Source of the DNA: Undaria pinnatifida
Lineage: Eukaryota > Sar > Phaeophyceae > Laminariales > Alariaceae
NCBI GenBank assembly: GCA_012845835.1
Contig: JABAKD010000002.1
Span: 4,108,001 to 4,172,000 of the forward strand
Direction of reading: 5' to 3'
Length of the DNA: 64,000 bases
Positions within the stretch are counted from its first letter, which is position 1. The number at the start of each line of letters is the position of its first letter. The notes under the pieces are model-generated. The model made no database searches. It was not told where the DNA came from and saw nothing but the letters and a program-made list of their open reading frames with translations. A program made the translations under genes and the position numbers. Of this stretch, positions 32,818 through 45,038 are shown one piece after another.

Positions 32818-33955
32818 ATAATAAAATAAGCCCCAGCTGTGAGAACGAAGATTTTGTCGAAACTCATCTTTGCAAGCTGTGTGTGATACTCCGATCGCGC
32901 GTAGTACGGGTTGTGTGTCCTTGTTGAAGATATAGGTCGGCGACTCCCCTTGCAACTACAGTGTAGCTATCAAGTCAACAGGGTGATGTTAGTCAGTATG
33001 TGCGCGGAAACTATAAAACCCGTTTCTGAGGGGAACAAAATCTGACAGCTGTGGAAGGAAATGCATCAGTTTATCAAGTGAATCCTGTATGTCGAATAAC
33101 CGGTGAGGGGAGGGCGGAGTTTTTGGAACGTGGGGGCCTGATTTTGATCAAAAGGAGGGCGGGACGGGGGGAAGGGGGGAAGGGACAGGTGGGGCAGCTC
33201 AATTTTTGCATGGACCCTATAATTCCTTCTTGTGGGGGGGGGGGGGGGGGTGTGTGGGGGGGGGGGGGGGGTGTGGGGGGGGGGGCGGGAATGTGGGGGG
33301 GGGGGGGGGGGGGGCTTTATGTCGCATAGATGTGGGGGTTTGCTATACGGGTGGTGCTAGGTCTAGGCGATGGTGCGGGTGGTGGGAAAGGAGGGGGCGT
33401 TGGGGGCGGGGGTGTGTGGGAATTGCAGCAGCGGCATGGACGGGTCTAAAACGATGATGAGGTGGTATCCAGGGCGTGGAGGAAGTGTTTTTTTTCTGGT
33501 GGGGATTTCGATATTCAGTGGGGCGTTTGAGCAAGAGAGAGATAGGAAAAAATGGGTCGGAAGGGTTTTCAAGAGGTTTAGGTCACATGTATTAAAATAC
33601 ACGCCAGCTACGTATGAGATCAAGGATTTGGTCGAAACTCATCTTGGCAACATTGTGTGTGATACTCCCATCGCGCGTATTAATCATATATGCAGGGGCC
33701 TGATATACGCGCGGCGCTGGGTCTAGGCGGTGGTGCGGGGTGTGGGGAAGGAGGGAGCGTTAGAGCGGGGGAGGAGGCATGAATGGAAGATACGTCATGG
33801 ATTATTTGAAAGATAATGACGTGATATCAATTGCGTAGATATGTTTATTACTTTGTCCGATTTCGATTGTAAGTGGGGCGTTTGAATGAAGTGGGCGGGA
33901 AACGAAAGGGGGGCGGTGGGGGGGAGAAGAGGGCGTAGATGAGTTGCAGCGTATA
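32818..33955 (-). repeat. Family L copy, reverse orientation, 5'-truncated
   Basis: Reads on the plus strand from the S complement (CCAGCTGTGAGAACGAAG) through GGAAACTATAAAACCCG, G runs (33232-33315) and a second S-like block (33594-33690) to AAGTGGGGCGTTTGAATGAA. It is the mirror of 52950-54171. The two S blocks again show the two-module build. Gly-rich frames here are translated G runs. Confidence 0.78.
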
Positions 33956-34275
33956 TATCTCATAGGTTTTTCTCTTATCATGTTATTTGTGAACGCTCTG
34001 GCTGCATGCATATCTACGAGAAAGTCGATGGTTTCAGATAACGCAATGGTTTGCAGAGCCCGCAAATTCGTTGACGTAGTTTTGAAGTAGCTTGCGGAAA
34101 GACAGGAGGCCCGTTCTCGGGGAATGAGAGTCGTTGACGCACAACCCATATCACACGCGTTGAACAATATTAATAGTGCACCCATCCTTTTGGTTATCCC
34201 TTGTTGTCCGGGTCGCTTCCTGCGATATCGGTTCTCCTTTCATGGGGCTCTACACTAGCGAATCTCTTTATCTCA
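33956..34275. other. Spacer with no recognised gene
   Basis: No repeat boundary or coding motif seen. Confidence 0.3.
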
Positions 34276-34525
34276 GACGCGTGCTACGATAGAGGTAGCA
34301 ATTTCGGTGAAATGGTTCGGAATGATGAGACTCCTTAACCAAAAATCGTCGGAATTCCGTTCAATTTTCGCGATGTTAATGTTTTAGTCTATACCTACTA
34401 CGCCACGAGCCAGTTCATGGAGTCGCATTTTCAGTATATTCCAAGACCAACATTTTGGGCTGAGGTGTAGAGCTCTTCAGGCCACCACCCTCAGAAGGAA
34501 AATGGTGCACCTCTAGCGTAGCACG
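34276..34525. mobile_element. Family B TIR element, 250 bp
   Basis: GACGCGTGCTACGATAGAGG at the left and the complement of CCGTGCTACGCTAGAGGTGC at the right. The internal CCTTAACCAAAAATCGTCGG is shared with other B copies. Confidence 0.75.
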
Positions 34526-34865
34526 GCTCCTCAACCAGAACACCGAGATCGAGAAAGGATAACGAACTTGCAAGGTAGTAAACACTCCTATGGGCTGGTA
34601 ATGGGTACAGCACGAACAATGTTGAAAATAAGGATGCTAGTGCTGTGGAATTGATATTCTATTCAACTCACCCGGAATTCCGCAAGTAGAGATACAACAA
34701 GCGTATATGCAACCAAGCCAACAATCCCAGAGCCTAGATACACTTCGAGTAATCATGGCCTAGGGACCATGCTACGGTACCATTATCATTGCCGAAAAGG
34801 TTTCTTCCGGGGCTCCCCACCAGAAAAGTTATACACCTGACCATAACTGGTTTCTTTAGTATAGT

Positions 34866-35110
34866 GTCATCCCACGGTAGGGGTTGATGTTTTTGCGCCG
34901 AAACGTCCCTGGGCGATTGAGTTCCTCATGTGAGGAACTGCCGGTCAATGAAGTATTTTCACGAGTACATTATATTCTTGCGCTAAGGCATAATAGCTTG
35001 GCCGGGTTGCGCAAACGAATGCCTTCGAAGTCATTTTTCGGGTGAGATATTGAGTTCCTCATGTGAGGAGCTCAGGGACGTTTAGCTGCAACCCTATCGT
35101 GGGATGGCTC
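34866..35110. mobile_element. Family A TIR element, 245 bp
   Basis: GTCATCCCACGGTAGGGGTT at the left, complement of GCCATCCCACGATAGGGTTG at the right. Its interior is that of the 12974-13218 copy in the opposite orientation, with GAGTTCCTCATGTGAGGAAC palindromes and AACGAATGCCTTCGAAGTCA. Confidence 0.82.
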
Positions 35111-36035
35111 TATACTGAGATGGAAACTCGATGAGGAGACTCACGGTCTAGTTACAAAAACAGTACAATTCCGATGGTTTCGGGTTAAGGAGCTCCGCGT
35201 CGTTCACAACTACAAGTAGCCAAAAAGTGGGACCTCTATCGTACCATGCGTCCTAGGTACACTTCGAAAACTAGTTTTGTAAATAAATGCGAATTGTATT
35301 GAAGCCTTACTGGGTAATTACCAGGTTGAGGAACCCTGCCAGGGGGCAGCAGCGAAAGTGGACCTCCTCTCGGGTTGCACGCGTCTGTTCTGATTGCAAA
35401 TACCACCCTCTCAGTTTTGGGTCCACCGTCACAACAAGTCCTCTCCCTGACAACCATGGTGAAGGAACTAAATAGTAGGCGCGTAAAGTTTCGGCAACAA
35501 TTAAAAACCCGTTTATTAGACGAAAACAGTTGAACCACACAGCGGGCACCTCGCTACTCTTCCGCGGCACGGTCGTTTGGGAACCGAAGCGTCGGATAGA
35601 TTACACGTGTCACAAGAGCTTCACCACATCCATGCCGCTGGATGGTGGTTGCATCGAATTAGGCCAGAAGGATTTCAACAATGACGTATAACATTATCAA
35701 GAATAAGTCCGAACAGCCTTCAATGAGGCTCTGCGGTCTAAACGGATCCGTTGAATAAAAGGTGTGTCAATGTAAGGCCGCCGGTCCGCAAAGTATATCT
35801 GGTGTGAAAAATGCTGATCTCAATGAGCACCACCCAAACGCGGAAGTGACGAGCCAAAACGTTGAATGGTCATTCGTCTTCAAAGACCTCTGACAGCTAG
35901 AAGAGCAACCTGAGCCCAAACTCTACCACTCCACCTACTCCTTACCATACCGTGTCTCGCGTTTTAATGGCCATCCGCGGAACTTCTTTGAAACCATGGA
36001 ACGCCGTTATTCGACACCGTGCGCTTGCACCTGTG
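35111..36035. other. Spacer with no recognised gene
   Basis: A B-type terminus, GACCTCTATCGTACCATGCG, lies near 35230. Overlapping frames on both strands (35236-35570) show no known motif. Confidence 0.3.
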
Positions 36036-36370
36036 TCAAAAGACATCGACAGCAGGTTCGTACCACACGATGTAGAAAATCATACTATTTTTAATGTCGG
36101 AGTCTGTCCATGCCTCCAACAGGGACAGCGCCTCCTGCTGCTCGTTTTACATTCTGTTCTCCACCTTCTTGCCCAGGGTATCGAACACCCTGTGGCAGTC
36201 GAACCCGGGCATGGCGATCGCGGTGTAAGAAAAAGACAGAACAGTGTTGAACTCCTCCAAGAATCCAACCGAGGCATACGTATCCCGGAGCAAATCTTGT
36301 ACTGGTTGCAATATCTCGTACAGCGCCGTATTGTCTGGGTTCGACATCCAGGAGGACATACTTCGAAGAA
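36036..36370 (-). pseudogene. Sulfotransferase pseudogene, C-terminal fragment
   Basis: The minus frame from 36359 encodes NTALYEILQPVQDLLRDTYA, then FLEEFNTVLSFSYTAIAMPG. After a frameshift, LLEAWTDSDIKNSMIFYIVW and YEPAVDVF lead to a stop at 36036. These align with the last third of the intact sulfotransferases at 47375-48424 and 62417-63484 (ILEEFNTTLSLF, LADAWTNWDIRKYMQLDIVL, YEHAVDVF). The PAPS-binding N-terminal two thirds are missing and the frame is broken, so it is a truncated pseudogene. Confidence 0.85.
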
Positions 36371-36881
36371 TTAATTTACGTACTTTGTACTACTGAGTAA
36401 CTTGTGATAAAGGTTTTAACAACGACTTCGCGCGTCCAACAACGTTCGCGAACTGAGACAGCCTATGTGCTACACGCGTGCTATAGCGCTAGTAGTCTTC
36501 ATATTTTTTTCTCTCGAAAATTGCAAAATCAGTCTCCCCTCTTGAATACCTCTGATATATTTGGTAAAATTGTAGATACGATGCCGCCACTGTGTCGAGG
36601 CTGATCTTGCTCCGTCGAAGAAATTCCAACTTCCTCCGCACTTGTAGAAATGAAGATCCTCCCTCGAACTTCTCGGAAACACTTGGCGAGCTCAGCGGGA
36701 CGCCTTTGCTTGGTGCCAAAATTACATAGATCAATAGGCGAGGCTCACAACCTGAAACATTTGAGACGTCGCGGGGCTCTGTCTCCGTGTTTAGAGTTGT
36801 ATATGTTGCACCGAAGTGTTTTTTTATATCATCTGTTAAGAAATGAAAAAGAGGACAGTTTGAAAAGTGACGCTTATGTGG
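36371..36881. other. Spacer with no recognised gene
   Basis: Short frames on both strands, none recognised. Confidence 0.3.
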
Positions 36882-37205
36882 CTAAAAGATGGAAACGAAG
36901 GGGTGTGGCAGGGGGAGTAAAGACATGTGAGGATATTTAAAGAGGTTTAATGAGTGATCGAGGTGGGGCTTGCAATCGCCTATCAATACGGCACAATGCC
37001 CGTGATTCGGGCAGATGTAACCTACGGGTTGTTGTACTTTCCGACAAACGGTCTTAGAGCCATGATCCTCGCAACATTCCCTGGAACGTTCTCCGATACT
37101 TACGGTGGAATTATAAAAACAACTTGAACATACAACATACGGATGGCAGCTACTTGTAGCAAACCGGGATTTCCTCATTACTTGAAGTATTGTATTTCTC
37201 TTCAT
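36882..37205 (-). CDS. Hypothetical Cys/His-rich protein (107 aa)
   Basis: An ATG at 37205 opens a frame with CHPYVVCSSC, ECCEDHGSKTVC and YICPNHGHCAVLIGDCKPH. Ten Cys and several His in about 65 residues suggest a zinc-binding or disulfide-rich domain. I recognise no specific family. It has a genuine ATG and lies away from the L/A/B repeats. It may be an exon fragment. Confidence 0.3.
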   Translation of the reverse strand: MKRNTILQVMRKSRFATSSCHPYVVCSSCFYNSTVSIGERSRECCEDHGSKTVCRKVQQPVGYICPNHGHCAVLIGDCKPHLDHSLNLFKYPHMSLLPLPHPFVSIF

Positions 37206-37897
37206 CTAGATGAAGCTACCTAATGTACTCAAGGTGGTGGCTACGAATCCAATATACCTGGTATGCACTAGTGGACTGCAGAATCCTGCAGAACCAATTT
37301 TCCAATATAGTCTACATTTGGTGCCTATGACTTACTACTTTATTCTTGAATAATCTCAACTCAATCTCAACCGCACTGCCGAAACATTTCATTTTTCTTA
37401 CATACATGCAATAGGTATGTGCATGTTCTCCACATGAACCTCGTATCCTCCCCCATGTACCGTATATCCATCACAACGATTATCCATGTCGATGCCCCCT
37501 CCCAGGGATACGAACTCAGTAGTTACAACGTACAAGGCGGGAACAAAACCGTTAACACAGAAAAAAAATGGCGTTACATTGCCAAACGCGATCATTACGA
37601 AGGCGAAACATAAGAATGGCAACATATATATGATCAGCCTACTTGCGGGAAAGAAAGAACATAACGACACCAATGAAAACACAGAATAAAATTAACATAA
37701 AACAACAGCAGCAATAAAGAGAGAAAAGGGAACGCGAACCGGGTGGGGGAAGAGGTACTCACGGAGACAAGACGTCGTTCAACACAAGACGGCAAGAAAA
37801 AAACCAAACCTAAGTACACAACGGACGGCCAATACCACCCCGGCGGCGTCGGGAGAGCATCCAAACTGTGTTCGGAATGCAACCAATACAGGGTTAG
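37206..37897. other. Spacer with no recognised gene
   Basis: A hydrophobic minus frame (37398-37682) is open but has no known features beyond possible membrane segments. Nothing else. Confidence 0.3.
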
Positions 37898-38150
37898 ACA
37901 AATGCTACGATAGGGGCATCGTTTTTCGTCTGAAACTTCTTCTGAATGATTGGGATCCTTCACCCACAATCGTCGGAAAAGGGACATTTTTTGTTTTCCC
38001 GATTTTCGTTGTGTACCCGAACCGTGGGATTTTTCATCCGGTATCAAATGTTTTTTTCTCCAACATCAGTGTTTTGGGAGAAGACTTGTGAGCTCCTGAA
38101 TTGCGAAACCTCAGAGAAAAAACGCTGCACCTCTATCGTAGCACGCGTCG
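37898..38150. mobile_element. Family B TIR element, 253 bp
   Basis: AAATGCTACGATAGGGGCAT at the left and the complement of CGACGCGTGCTACGATAGAG at the right. Carries TTCACCCACAATCGTCGGAA and GGGATTTTTCATCCGGTATC, shared with the copy at 56881-57523. Confidence 0.8.
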
Positions 38151-38352
38151 TTAGGAGCATATCCACCTGCTCTGTCATCTACATTCTGCATTTTACGATG
38201 GTTGCGTCTACACCACCGCCGCCGCGTCCGTATCTCCCAAGGATACCCAGTGGGAAACAGAAAGGGTAACACAAAGGACGAAGGCACGATGAAAGAGGTT
38301 TATGAAACGATAAGGGACATATGGTTCAACAAGAAACAGCATTCTTCCGGCG

Positions 38353-38988
38353 GTGGTAATTCCGCATTGTCTACCGCCACTGCCTTACGAGAAGAAAGGA
38401 ACGTGCCATCCCCCCCTCCCAAAACCAGAATGTCTCGGGCGGGGAGCAGGCTCTCAACTAGGGCCGACACGAACCGGATTTGAGGAAATTACAGCCGTTT
38501 GGAGCTGGGTTAGCAGGTCTGACCTACTGGTCGCCGTGAATGATGCCGTCTCCGTTTGTTTGCAATCTTCAACGGCGATCTCTCAAGTTCTTATTTCGTC
38601 TACGTCGGCGTTGGGCCTTACGTGTTCAGGATGCGCGCCCCTTCATGCTCTCCTTGTCCTCCTTTATGTGTTAACTGGTCACGAATCATGCTCCCTACGG
38701 AGATCCCCTGGTATGACCTTCCCGTTTCTTGAGCCTCATGGACTCACAGCACAGTTTCAATGCAAATCTGCCGTGGAGCGTGTTCCGTGGAACCTTGAGT
38801 GGATCGGAAAACAGCGAGGTCGTCTCTCAGCTTTCTATTTGACTTTGTCAGTTGTCCACCTGGTCTCATTTTTTTCCCACCGCCGGGTATCTAAGCAAAC
38901 ATCACCCAACCGGGTAGTGCTAGCTCGTCTTGCCGTACCGTTTGCCCCGGGAAGGAAGGCCGCCGACTCCGGAACATATTTTCGATAA
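38353..38988 (+). CDS. Long open frame, unrecognised (211 codons)
   Basis: One of the longest frames outside known elements. It contains VWSWVSRSDLLVAVNDAVSV, LGLTCSGCAPLHALLVLLYV and LSAFYLTLSVVHLVSFFSHR, giving two or three hydrophobic stretches. I recognise no family, and whether the start is a real ATG translated in vivo cannot be told. It could be chance. Confidence 0.2.
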   Translation: MVIPHCLPPLPYEKKGTCHPPLPKPECLGRGAGSQLGPTRTGFEEITAVWSWVSRSDLLVAVNDAVSVCLQSSTAISQVLISSTSALGLTCSGCAPLHALLVLLYVLTGHESCSLRRSPGMTFPFLEPHGLTAQFQCKSAVERVPWNLEWIGKQRGRLSAFYLTLSVVHLVSFFSHRRVSKQTSPNRVVLARLAVPFAPGRKAADSGTYFR

Positions 38989-39057
38989 TCTCGTATTTCA
39001 TCCGATGTGGTATCAGAAGTCCGTGTGGTGTGCTTGGCATAACACCGGAAAGAAATG

Positions 39058-39450
39058 ACTCAGCGGAAGACTTAGGAGTCATCCCATGGTAGAGGTTGCA
39101 CTGTTTGAGCCAAAAAAAGGTATACCTGTTCTGTTGAGTTCCTCTAAATTTAAAGTGAGGAACTACCGGTTAGTTAAGGACTCGTTGGAAGGCTTAGGAG
39201 TCCTCTCATTGTAGAGGTTGCACTCTTTTAGCCAGAAAAATGTACACCTATCCGGTTGATCTCATCAAGTGAGGAAGTTCCGGTTAGTCGAAGAATTTTA
39301 CGAGTGTAATGTTTTTTTTAGGCCTAGGGCATGGAATCGTTGGTCGGGTCGCCCGAACGAATGCCCTCGAAGTCATGTTTTGGGTACGACACATTGAGCT
39401 CCGCATGTTAGGACCTCAGAAAACTTCTGCACCCCTACAGTTGGCTGGAA
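39058..39450. mobile_element. Family A element with a tandem-duplicated left end
   Basis: The left part (GGAGTCATCCCATGGTAGAG ...) is present twice, about 39058-39178 and 39179-39297, diverged. A typical A interior (GAACGAATGCCCTCGAAGTC) and right terminus (TGCACCCCTACAG) follow. Confidence 0.65.
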
Positions 39451-39499
39451 TTTTTGGAGGGTGAGTTTTCTCGGATGCATTGATTTCGTTTGAGACCCC

Positions 39500-39755
39500 G
39501 ATGCGTGCTATCATAGAGGTGCGCGACTATTCGCCTGAGGTTCCTCGATTTGGGAGCTTAAAACCTCTCCCAAGTATTGATTTAGAGAAAAAATTAACTG
39601 CCAACAGAATAAAAATTAAAAGTTCGATTGCTTCGATAACGCAACGAGAATCATACGAAAACAAAATCGCCAAATTCCGACAATTTTGGGTTAAAGAGTC
39701 CCGTCTAACACTAAATATTTCGGGAAAAAGTGATACCTCTATCGCCGCACGCATC
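39500..39755. mobile_element. Family B TIR element, 256 bp
   Basis: GATGCGTGCTATCATAGAGG at the left and the complement of GATGCGTGCGGCGATAGAGG at the right. Opposite internal orientation to the 37898 copy. The open frame across it is fortuitous. Confidence 0.72.
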
Positions 39756-40901
39756 CCCCACGGCATACGTTCACATAGCATGGTCTCAATCGTCCTGTTT
39801 TTTCCAACGTACGGATCTTCGGGCAGAGTGGGGCGTTCGTGACAAGTCGGACCCGTCGATCGACCAGGTCAGTGTCGTCAACGATGACGCTGCCGACTTA
39901 TGGAAACATCATCGTGTTTGTGCCGTATTTGTACCTACGAACGGTGGAGCCCGGAGTGCATACTCCCGTGCTTGTCGCGGCATGATCTCCCTCCTCAACG
40001 CCGAGACCATGAGCACTGCTGATTCGATGGCGTTCACAGTGATCCATCATGCATCAATCCCTTACGTCGACTCCGAGAAGATGCCTGCGTCGTTGGCTTA
40101 AAGCTTCCGACACGTGACCCTCCGCACGCATGCCAACGGTTGGTCGTGGGCTCTGCCCGCCCTATCATCAGCGAGGAAGACTAGATTATGATGTATCCCA
40201 TTTTGCTAGCTGAAATGAACGAGGTCAACGTGTACCGCAACGGCGAACAACAAGGTGAACAGTGAAGGAGATAATATGAAACACTGTGTGAATAGTTGCT
40301 TTAAGTCAAAAATTGCTTACCGCCGTCCGCACGCGCGTTAGTTCGCATGGTGTCGTGTATCCGGCGGAAAATTACAGTGCAGGAATCTTGCCTCGTACAT
40401 CGAACCGCGAAAGCCCTCCCCACAGTAGCTCTTGGTCGCCAGAGTCGGAGGCTTTGTGCGGGTTGATGGTGTACATGTTAAACGGGAGGTTCTTCCTCTG
40501 TCCAAATTCTTGCAAGCAGTCAGCGCTTGACACAAATAGTGTTTTTACCCTTGATCGCGCAAGGAAGGATTACCCTTTTTTCGCAGTATCAACTAAGGGG
40601 GGACGCGACGGTGTTACGCAGTACCTTGCCTTCATTGGGCAACAAATTAAATCCCTAAATATTTGTGGCAGTCAAAACGACCTTTCTTTGTGATAAGTAC
40701 TTTTGTATCGCATGTTTCTACTGCTAGGGGAGACGTCGCCCGTTTTCCGAATATCTCCAGACAATCATGTTATGCAAGGGCAACGAGTATGTTCAGGTGA
40801 CGAAGGTTTGGCATTTGAGCCGGTAGAAAGCCGGGGGCGGCCGCCTTGTCCAATTCGGCATATTCCGGATCGCCCCGTCATCTCGTGGATGGTGGCTTTC
40901 A
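39756..40901. other. Spacer with two moderate open frames; no recognised gene
   Basis: Plus frames near 39820-40101 (DQVSVVNDDAADLWKHH) and 40313-40693 (SVFTLDRARKDYPFFAVS) have protein-like composition but no motif I know. They could be pieces of a decayed gene. Confidence 0.25.
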
Positions 40902-41157
40902 GGCATCCCACGGTAGGGGTTGCAGTTGTTAGATTGACAAAAAAAAATTCCTGTCCGATTGAGCACCTAGAGTAAGGAACTACCGATTAGTCACTAGTCA
41001 GGTAATTTCAAAAGTACATATCTGGTTTTGTACTAAGGCATAGAAGATTCCTCGGGTCGTGCAAACAATGCCTTCGGAGTGATATTTAGATGAGATTATT
41101 GAGCTCCTCGTGTTAGAAGCTCAGGAACTTTCTTCTTCAAACCTACCGTGGGACGCC
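40902..41157. mobile_element. Family A TIR element, 256 bp
   Basis: GGCATCCCACGGTAGGGGTT at the left, complement of GGCGTCCCACGGTAGGTTTG at the right. Interior A motifs GAGCACCTAGAGTAAGGAAC and CAATGCCTTCGGAGTGATAT. Confidence 0.78.
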
Positions 41158-42110
41158 TCCTTTTGTCTCCGAGTGCGAATGCTAACGGTTGTTAGGGGAC
41201 TGGTTTGACGATGGTGGGATCGAGGGTCGGCGGGTTTATGTTCAAGCTGCACAGTAACGCCGTCTATCGTACACTACTTGCTACCATGTCCCTTGACAGT
41301 TTATCGTCCTCATCCACGCTGAGTTGTTCACTTTCGTCGGATGGGTTTCTCCCGTCCTGACCGCGACTTAAAGTTGGTTGCACACACCTCGCTGGTCGTT
41401 GTGTCGGTATAGTTTCGACGATTCCGAAGCATATTTTTTTCAAATATCATTTACCCCCGTGTCTACTACTTTCCGCAGGGTCGCGCACGCCGTCCGTAAC
41501 GTGCTCCACGGTGTCGTTTTGCGGGGGTGGGTGCGCAAGAGTTCTCTTGCATCTTCCTTCGCGGTCCACGTGTCTTCAAGCGTGTCCAGGCCGAGTCGGA
41601 TCATCCATGCTTGCGGTGACGGCGTGGCTCGGCTGGTGAATTTCCATTTTCTGCCTCTATAACGGCCTTGGCAAAACAGGCACTTGCGCTAGACAATGGC
41701 TTGGGTTGAGTAGGATGGTTTAAAAGTGTATTCGACTCTCGCAAATACTCCATCGGCACATTAATAATTATCACAAACGGCTCTCGGTTTGGCACGGGCG
41801 GTCGTAGCAAGAACGTTATGATTAGTGTTTTTTGTGCCCACATTGACTGCCGACGTCCACCATTGCCGATACATTGTTATGGTCCGAGTCCCAGTTGGCT
41901 TGCAATGGGGACGGCAGTGTTGACCTTAACCACGTGTACCCTAGATTGATGGGCTTGGCCGTGTAAATATGAAATATATCCACACACGGTTGTTCGGGGG
42001 GCAACCGGTGTGACTACAAGGTGAGGCATCCTGGCGTGTGTGTTGAAGAAGGTGTTGGCGAGTACATGCTTGCATTTAGTGGCGAACGATATATGTAATT
42101 TGCCGTTGTT
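41158..42110. other. Spacer with no recognised gene
   Basis: Both strands are open over 41380-41660, without known motifs. Confidence 0.3.
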
Positions 42111-42630
42111 GAGCCATCCTACGGTACGGTGCACGCCCGAAGTTTCTGGGCTCCTAACATGAGGAGATTGTCATCTCACCCAAAGCATGACTTCGAAGGC
42201 ATTTTCGTTCGGGCAACCCGACCTCAAGCTTCTATGCCCTAGTCGAATAATCTCACGGTTGGGGTGCAGCTGGAAGTCTCTGAGTTTCTAACATGAGGTG
42301 CTCAATATCTCGCCCAAAACATGAGTTTGGAGACATTCGTTCGCGCAACCCGACCACGCTCCTATTCCCTATGCATAAAACAAGTTTTAGTCGTAAAAAT
42401 GATTAGACTAGTCGCTAGTTCCTCGGTTGAGGGAGCTCAACCGGACAGGTATACCATTTTCGACCTAAGCGAAAGTGCAGTCCATACCGTGTGATGACTC
42501 AGTCCTACAAAGCAAATTTTACTCGTAAAAGTATTTGACTAACAGGTTGTTCCTCAGTTGAGGAGCTCAACCGGCCATGTATGCCTTTCCTTGGCACAAA
42601 ACATGCAACCCATACTGTTGGATGACTCTG
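42111..42630. mobile_element. Family A elements, rearranged/tandem
   Basis: GAGCCATCCTACGGTACGGT opens the block. The A interior (GACTTCGAAGGCATTTTCGT) repeats at 42190 and 42300, and right termini appear at about 42500 (GTGTGATGACTC) and 42630 (GTTGGATGACTC). At least two copies are partly merged. Confidence 0.65.
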
Positions 42631-43246
42631 TTGTTCTTCGCATCGTGCCCGAATCGTCCAAGCACGCCACCGTCATTACTGTTGGACCCAGGCTACGGTA
42701 TGGGGGTCCGGCTTAGAGTATTTTTCTGCAGTGGCTCGGCTCTCGGGCGAGGATCCCTTCTGTTTCTGATGCGGCTATAATTTTTTCTTGAGATGTTCTA
42801 AGTTTGTGGTTTATCGATCGGCAATGAAATGGTAAGGTACACTACGCCAGAAAATTGCCTGAAATATTTTTGTTCGTGAGGTACAGAGTCACACGTGAGC
42901 GTAGCTAAAGCCCAGTAGAGAAAAAGGGGGCACCCCTCCGACCGTACGTACCCTTGGTGATTGCACCCATCCACGTTCACACCCGTGCAGGGCGTTAGCG
43001 TCTATTTTTAGTACCATCGTTCACTCCTTCGTCGGGACCTGTTGAACCAAAGCTTCGGTGTTTGCCCGGGCAAAATACGTTTCACGTTGGCATCCTGGGT
43101 TCAATCATTCGATGAGGACGCCACAACCAAGTAATCTGCTCCCATGTGCGCACGGTACGACGAGGTTCACTTTCGCGAATCTACTGAACAACATGAGCCG
43201 CGTCTACATAAAGTTCTTGTCAATACTTACTTGGATAAATGGCCTT
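42631..43246. other. Spacer; one family-C-type terminus
   Basis: GACCCAGGCTACGGTATGGG at about 42687 matches a C terminus, but no partner is clear. No gene recognised. Confidence 0.35.
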
Positions 43247-43503
43247 AGAGTCATCCCACGGTAAGGGATGAACGTTTTCGGCAAATGAATGAGTTTTAGT
43301 CGGGGTTGAGCTCCTCAACCATTATCGAAATATCGGATACCATGATGTCTTTACGGGAAACAGTAGCTTTATGACTAACACATATAAACGTCTTGGTCAG
43401 GGTACGCGGACGAATGATTTGGAAATCGTGTTTCGGATGCGATACTGATCTTTTCGAGTTAGGAGCTCAGGTACGTCTGCGGCACGCCTAACGTGCGGCG
43501 ACT
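43247..43503. mobile_element. Family A TIR element, degenerate
   Basis: GAGTCATCCCACGGTAAGGG at the left, weak right end CTAACGTGCGGCGACT. The interior retains GGACGAATGATTTGGAAATC. Confidence 0.6.
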
Positions 43504-45038
43504 TGTTACAGGATATCGGTTCCTCGACGGCCAAGTCCACTACATGCAACTCTTGCCTGGAGGCTGACCTTTGTTGATGCCCAAAACAGATGAGGTGTTC
43601 TGTCGCATTAAAAGTCGTTTTCGTTTGCCTCTTTCAGCCCGACCAAGTCGCAGCCAAGCTGTGAGACATTTGCCAGTAGGCACTCGTCGCGACCACCAAT
43701 CTCCTTTGCACCCAGGATGCACACATGTTAGGTAGCTGCCACTGGGCGTGTACCCTTCTTCCTCGGGAGGGTCTCACGGCCCCTAGCGTCGAACAAACCG
43801 CCGTTCAGATCACCCCGTCGGCTATCCCTTTTCGATATTTCGGTATATCGACTAATGTGGCTCCTTGATTCCTAGTCCAATACATTCCTCGAATTATGTC
43901 GCTAAAGTATCTATCCCCAACAGCCTGCTAGGGCTGCCACAATGTGTGTCTGCCGCCGCTGCGGCCAGGCTCTCAACTCCTCAGCATGTGCACATAACGC
44001 TCTCTTCTGGAGAGATACTTCCATTCGCGCTTCGAGGAGTAAACTCCTCGGCGTTGGAGTAGAAAGAAAAAACGCATCATTACCACCTCGCACGTTCGTT
44101 TCAGTGATGGAATCACCAACCTGACCGCTCCAGGTTCTCCCTACTAGCAAATCTGAAGCCCGTGCGGGCGCCGTTTAACCGTTGCAGGTCTAGTCAGACG
44201 TCGTCTTCGCCTGAGGTCTGCGAAGGCTAGTCACTGCTCAGAAAGAGAACGGCACTAGGGTACAATGTATGAAATGATGGAATACTTGATGGTCGTTATA
44301 ATCTATCTCTGCGCCAATGATAATGTCGTCGGTCACATAAATAGACTGTTTCGTTAACGACAAGGTCCAACGGTTTTTCCCTGCCCTCGTTCCTAGACAT
44401 TTCGACTACATGCGTCTTCGGTTACTACTTCAATTTGATATTCGGCCAGGGTCCTTGATCATTGAGACGCCGAGATATAGATTGAAGTGCAAAATTTCCG
44501 TCGGCAATCACACTCGGTGCGCTCGAACGTAACGCTTGATGGTTGGTTAAGCAGAGAGGATGCTCTCTGGTAATCGTGCCGTGCGGCACTTCCAAAGGGA
44601 TGGATAATACTATTGTCATCAGTCTCCTTACAATTGGCCGCTGAAAACGTGTTTCGTTTTGTACGTGATTTGCGTGTAGCGGTTTTGCGGCCACCAGGAA
44701 TCGTATCCGATCGACGGCCTTGCGCTTTCTCCAGCCTTTGCAGTACAAGGAATTTTGGGGAAGCCCATGTTCTCGACATTCCGCGCAGTGTCCAATAGGG
44801 TCATCTCATATACTCGTTACTACAACGCCTATTTGAGCTTGACGTGCCGAAACGAGCTTGTTTGACAAGAATTATGACATGCTGTGTACCATTGCACAGA
44901 ACATCTGAAATGCACACGTAATCATGAAGAGCGTCACCATGGACAACTTGCACGACAGCGATCACACCATGGGATCTGACATGCAGCTCGATGCCGCAAC
45001 GTCAGCGCTCATGCTGTGTGGGAGGATGGGAGGGTTTA
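43504..45038. other. Spacer with no recognised gene
   Basis: Minus-strand frames around 44225-44410 and 44425-44779 look mildly protein-like (for example TDDIIIGAEIDYNDHQVFHH) but match no family I can name. Confidence 0.25.

Noticed and set aside
39480-39842. 120-codon plus ORF
   Set aside because: It lies almost wholly inside a family B element and overlaps both of its termini.
44225-44410. Minus frame with TDDIIIGAE resembling a copia RT active site
   Set aside because: No flanking RT motifs; the resemblance is limited to a few residues.
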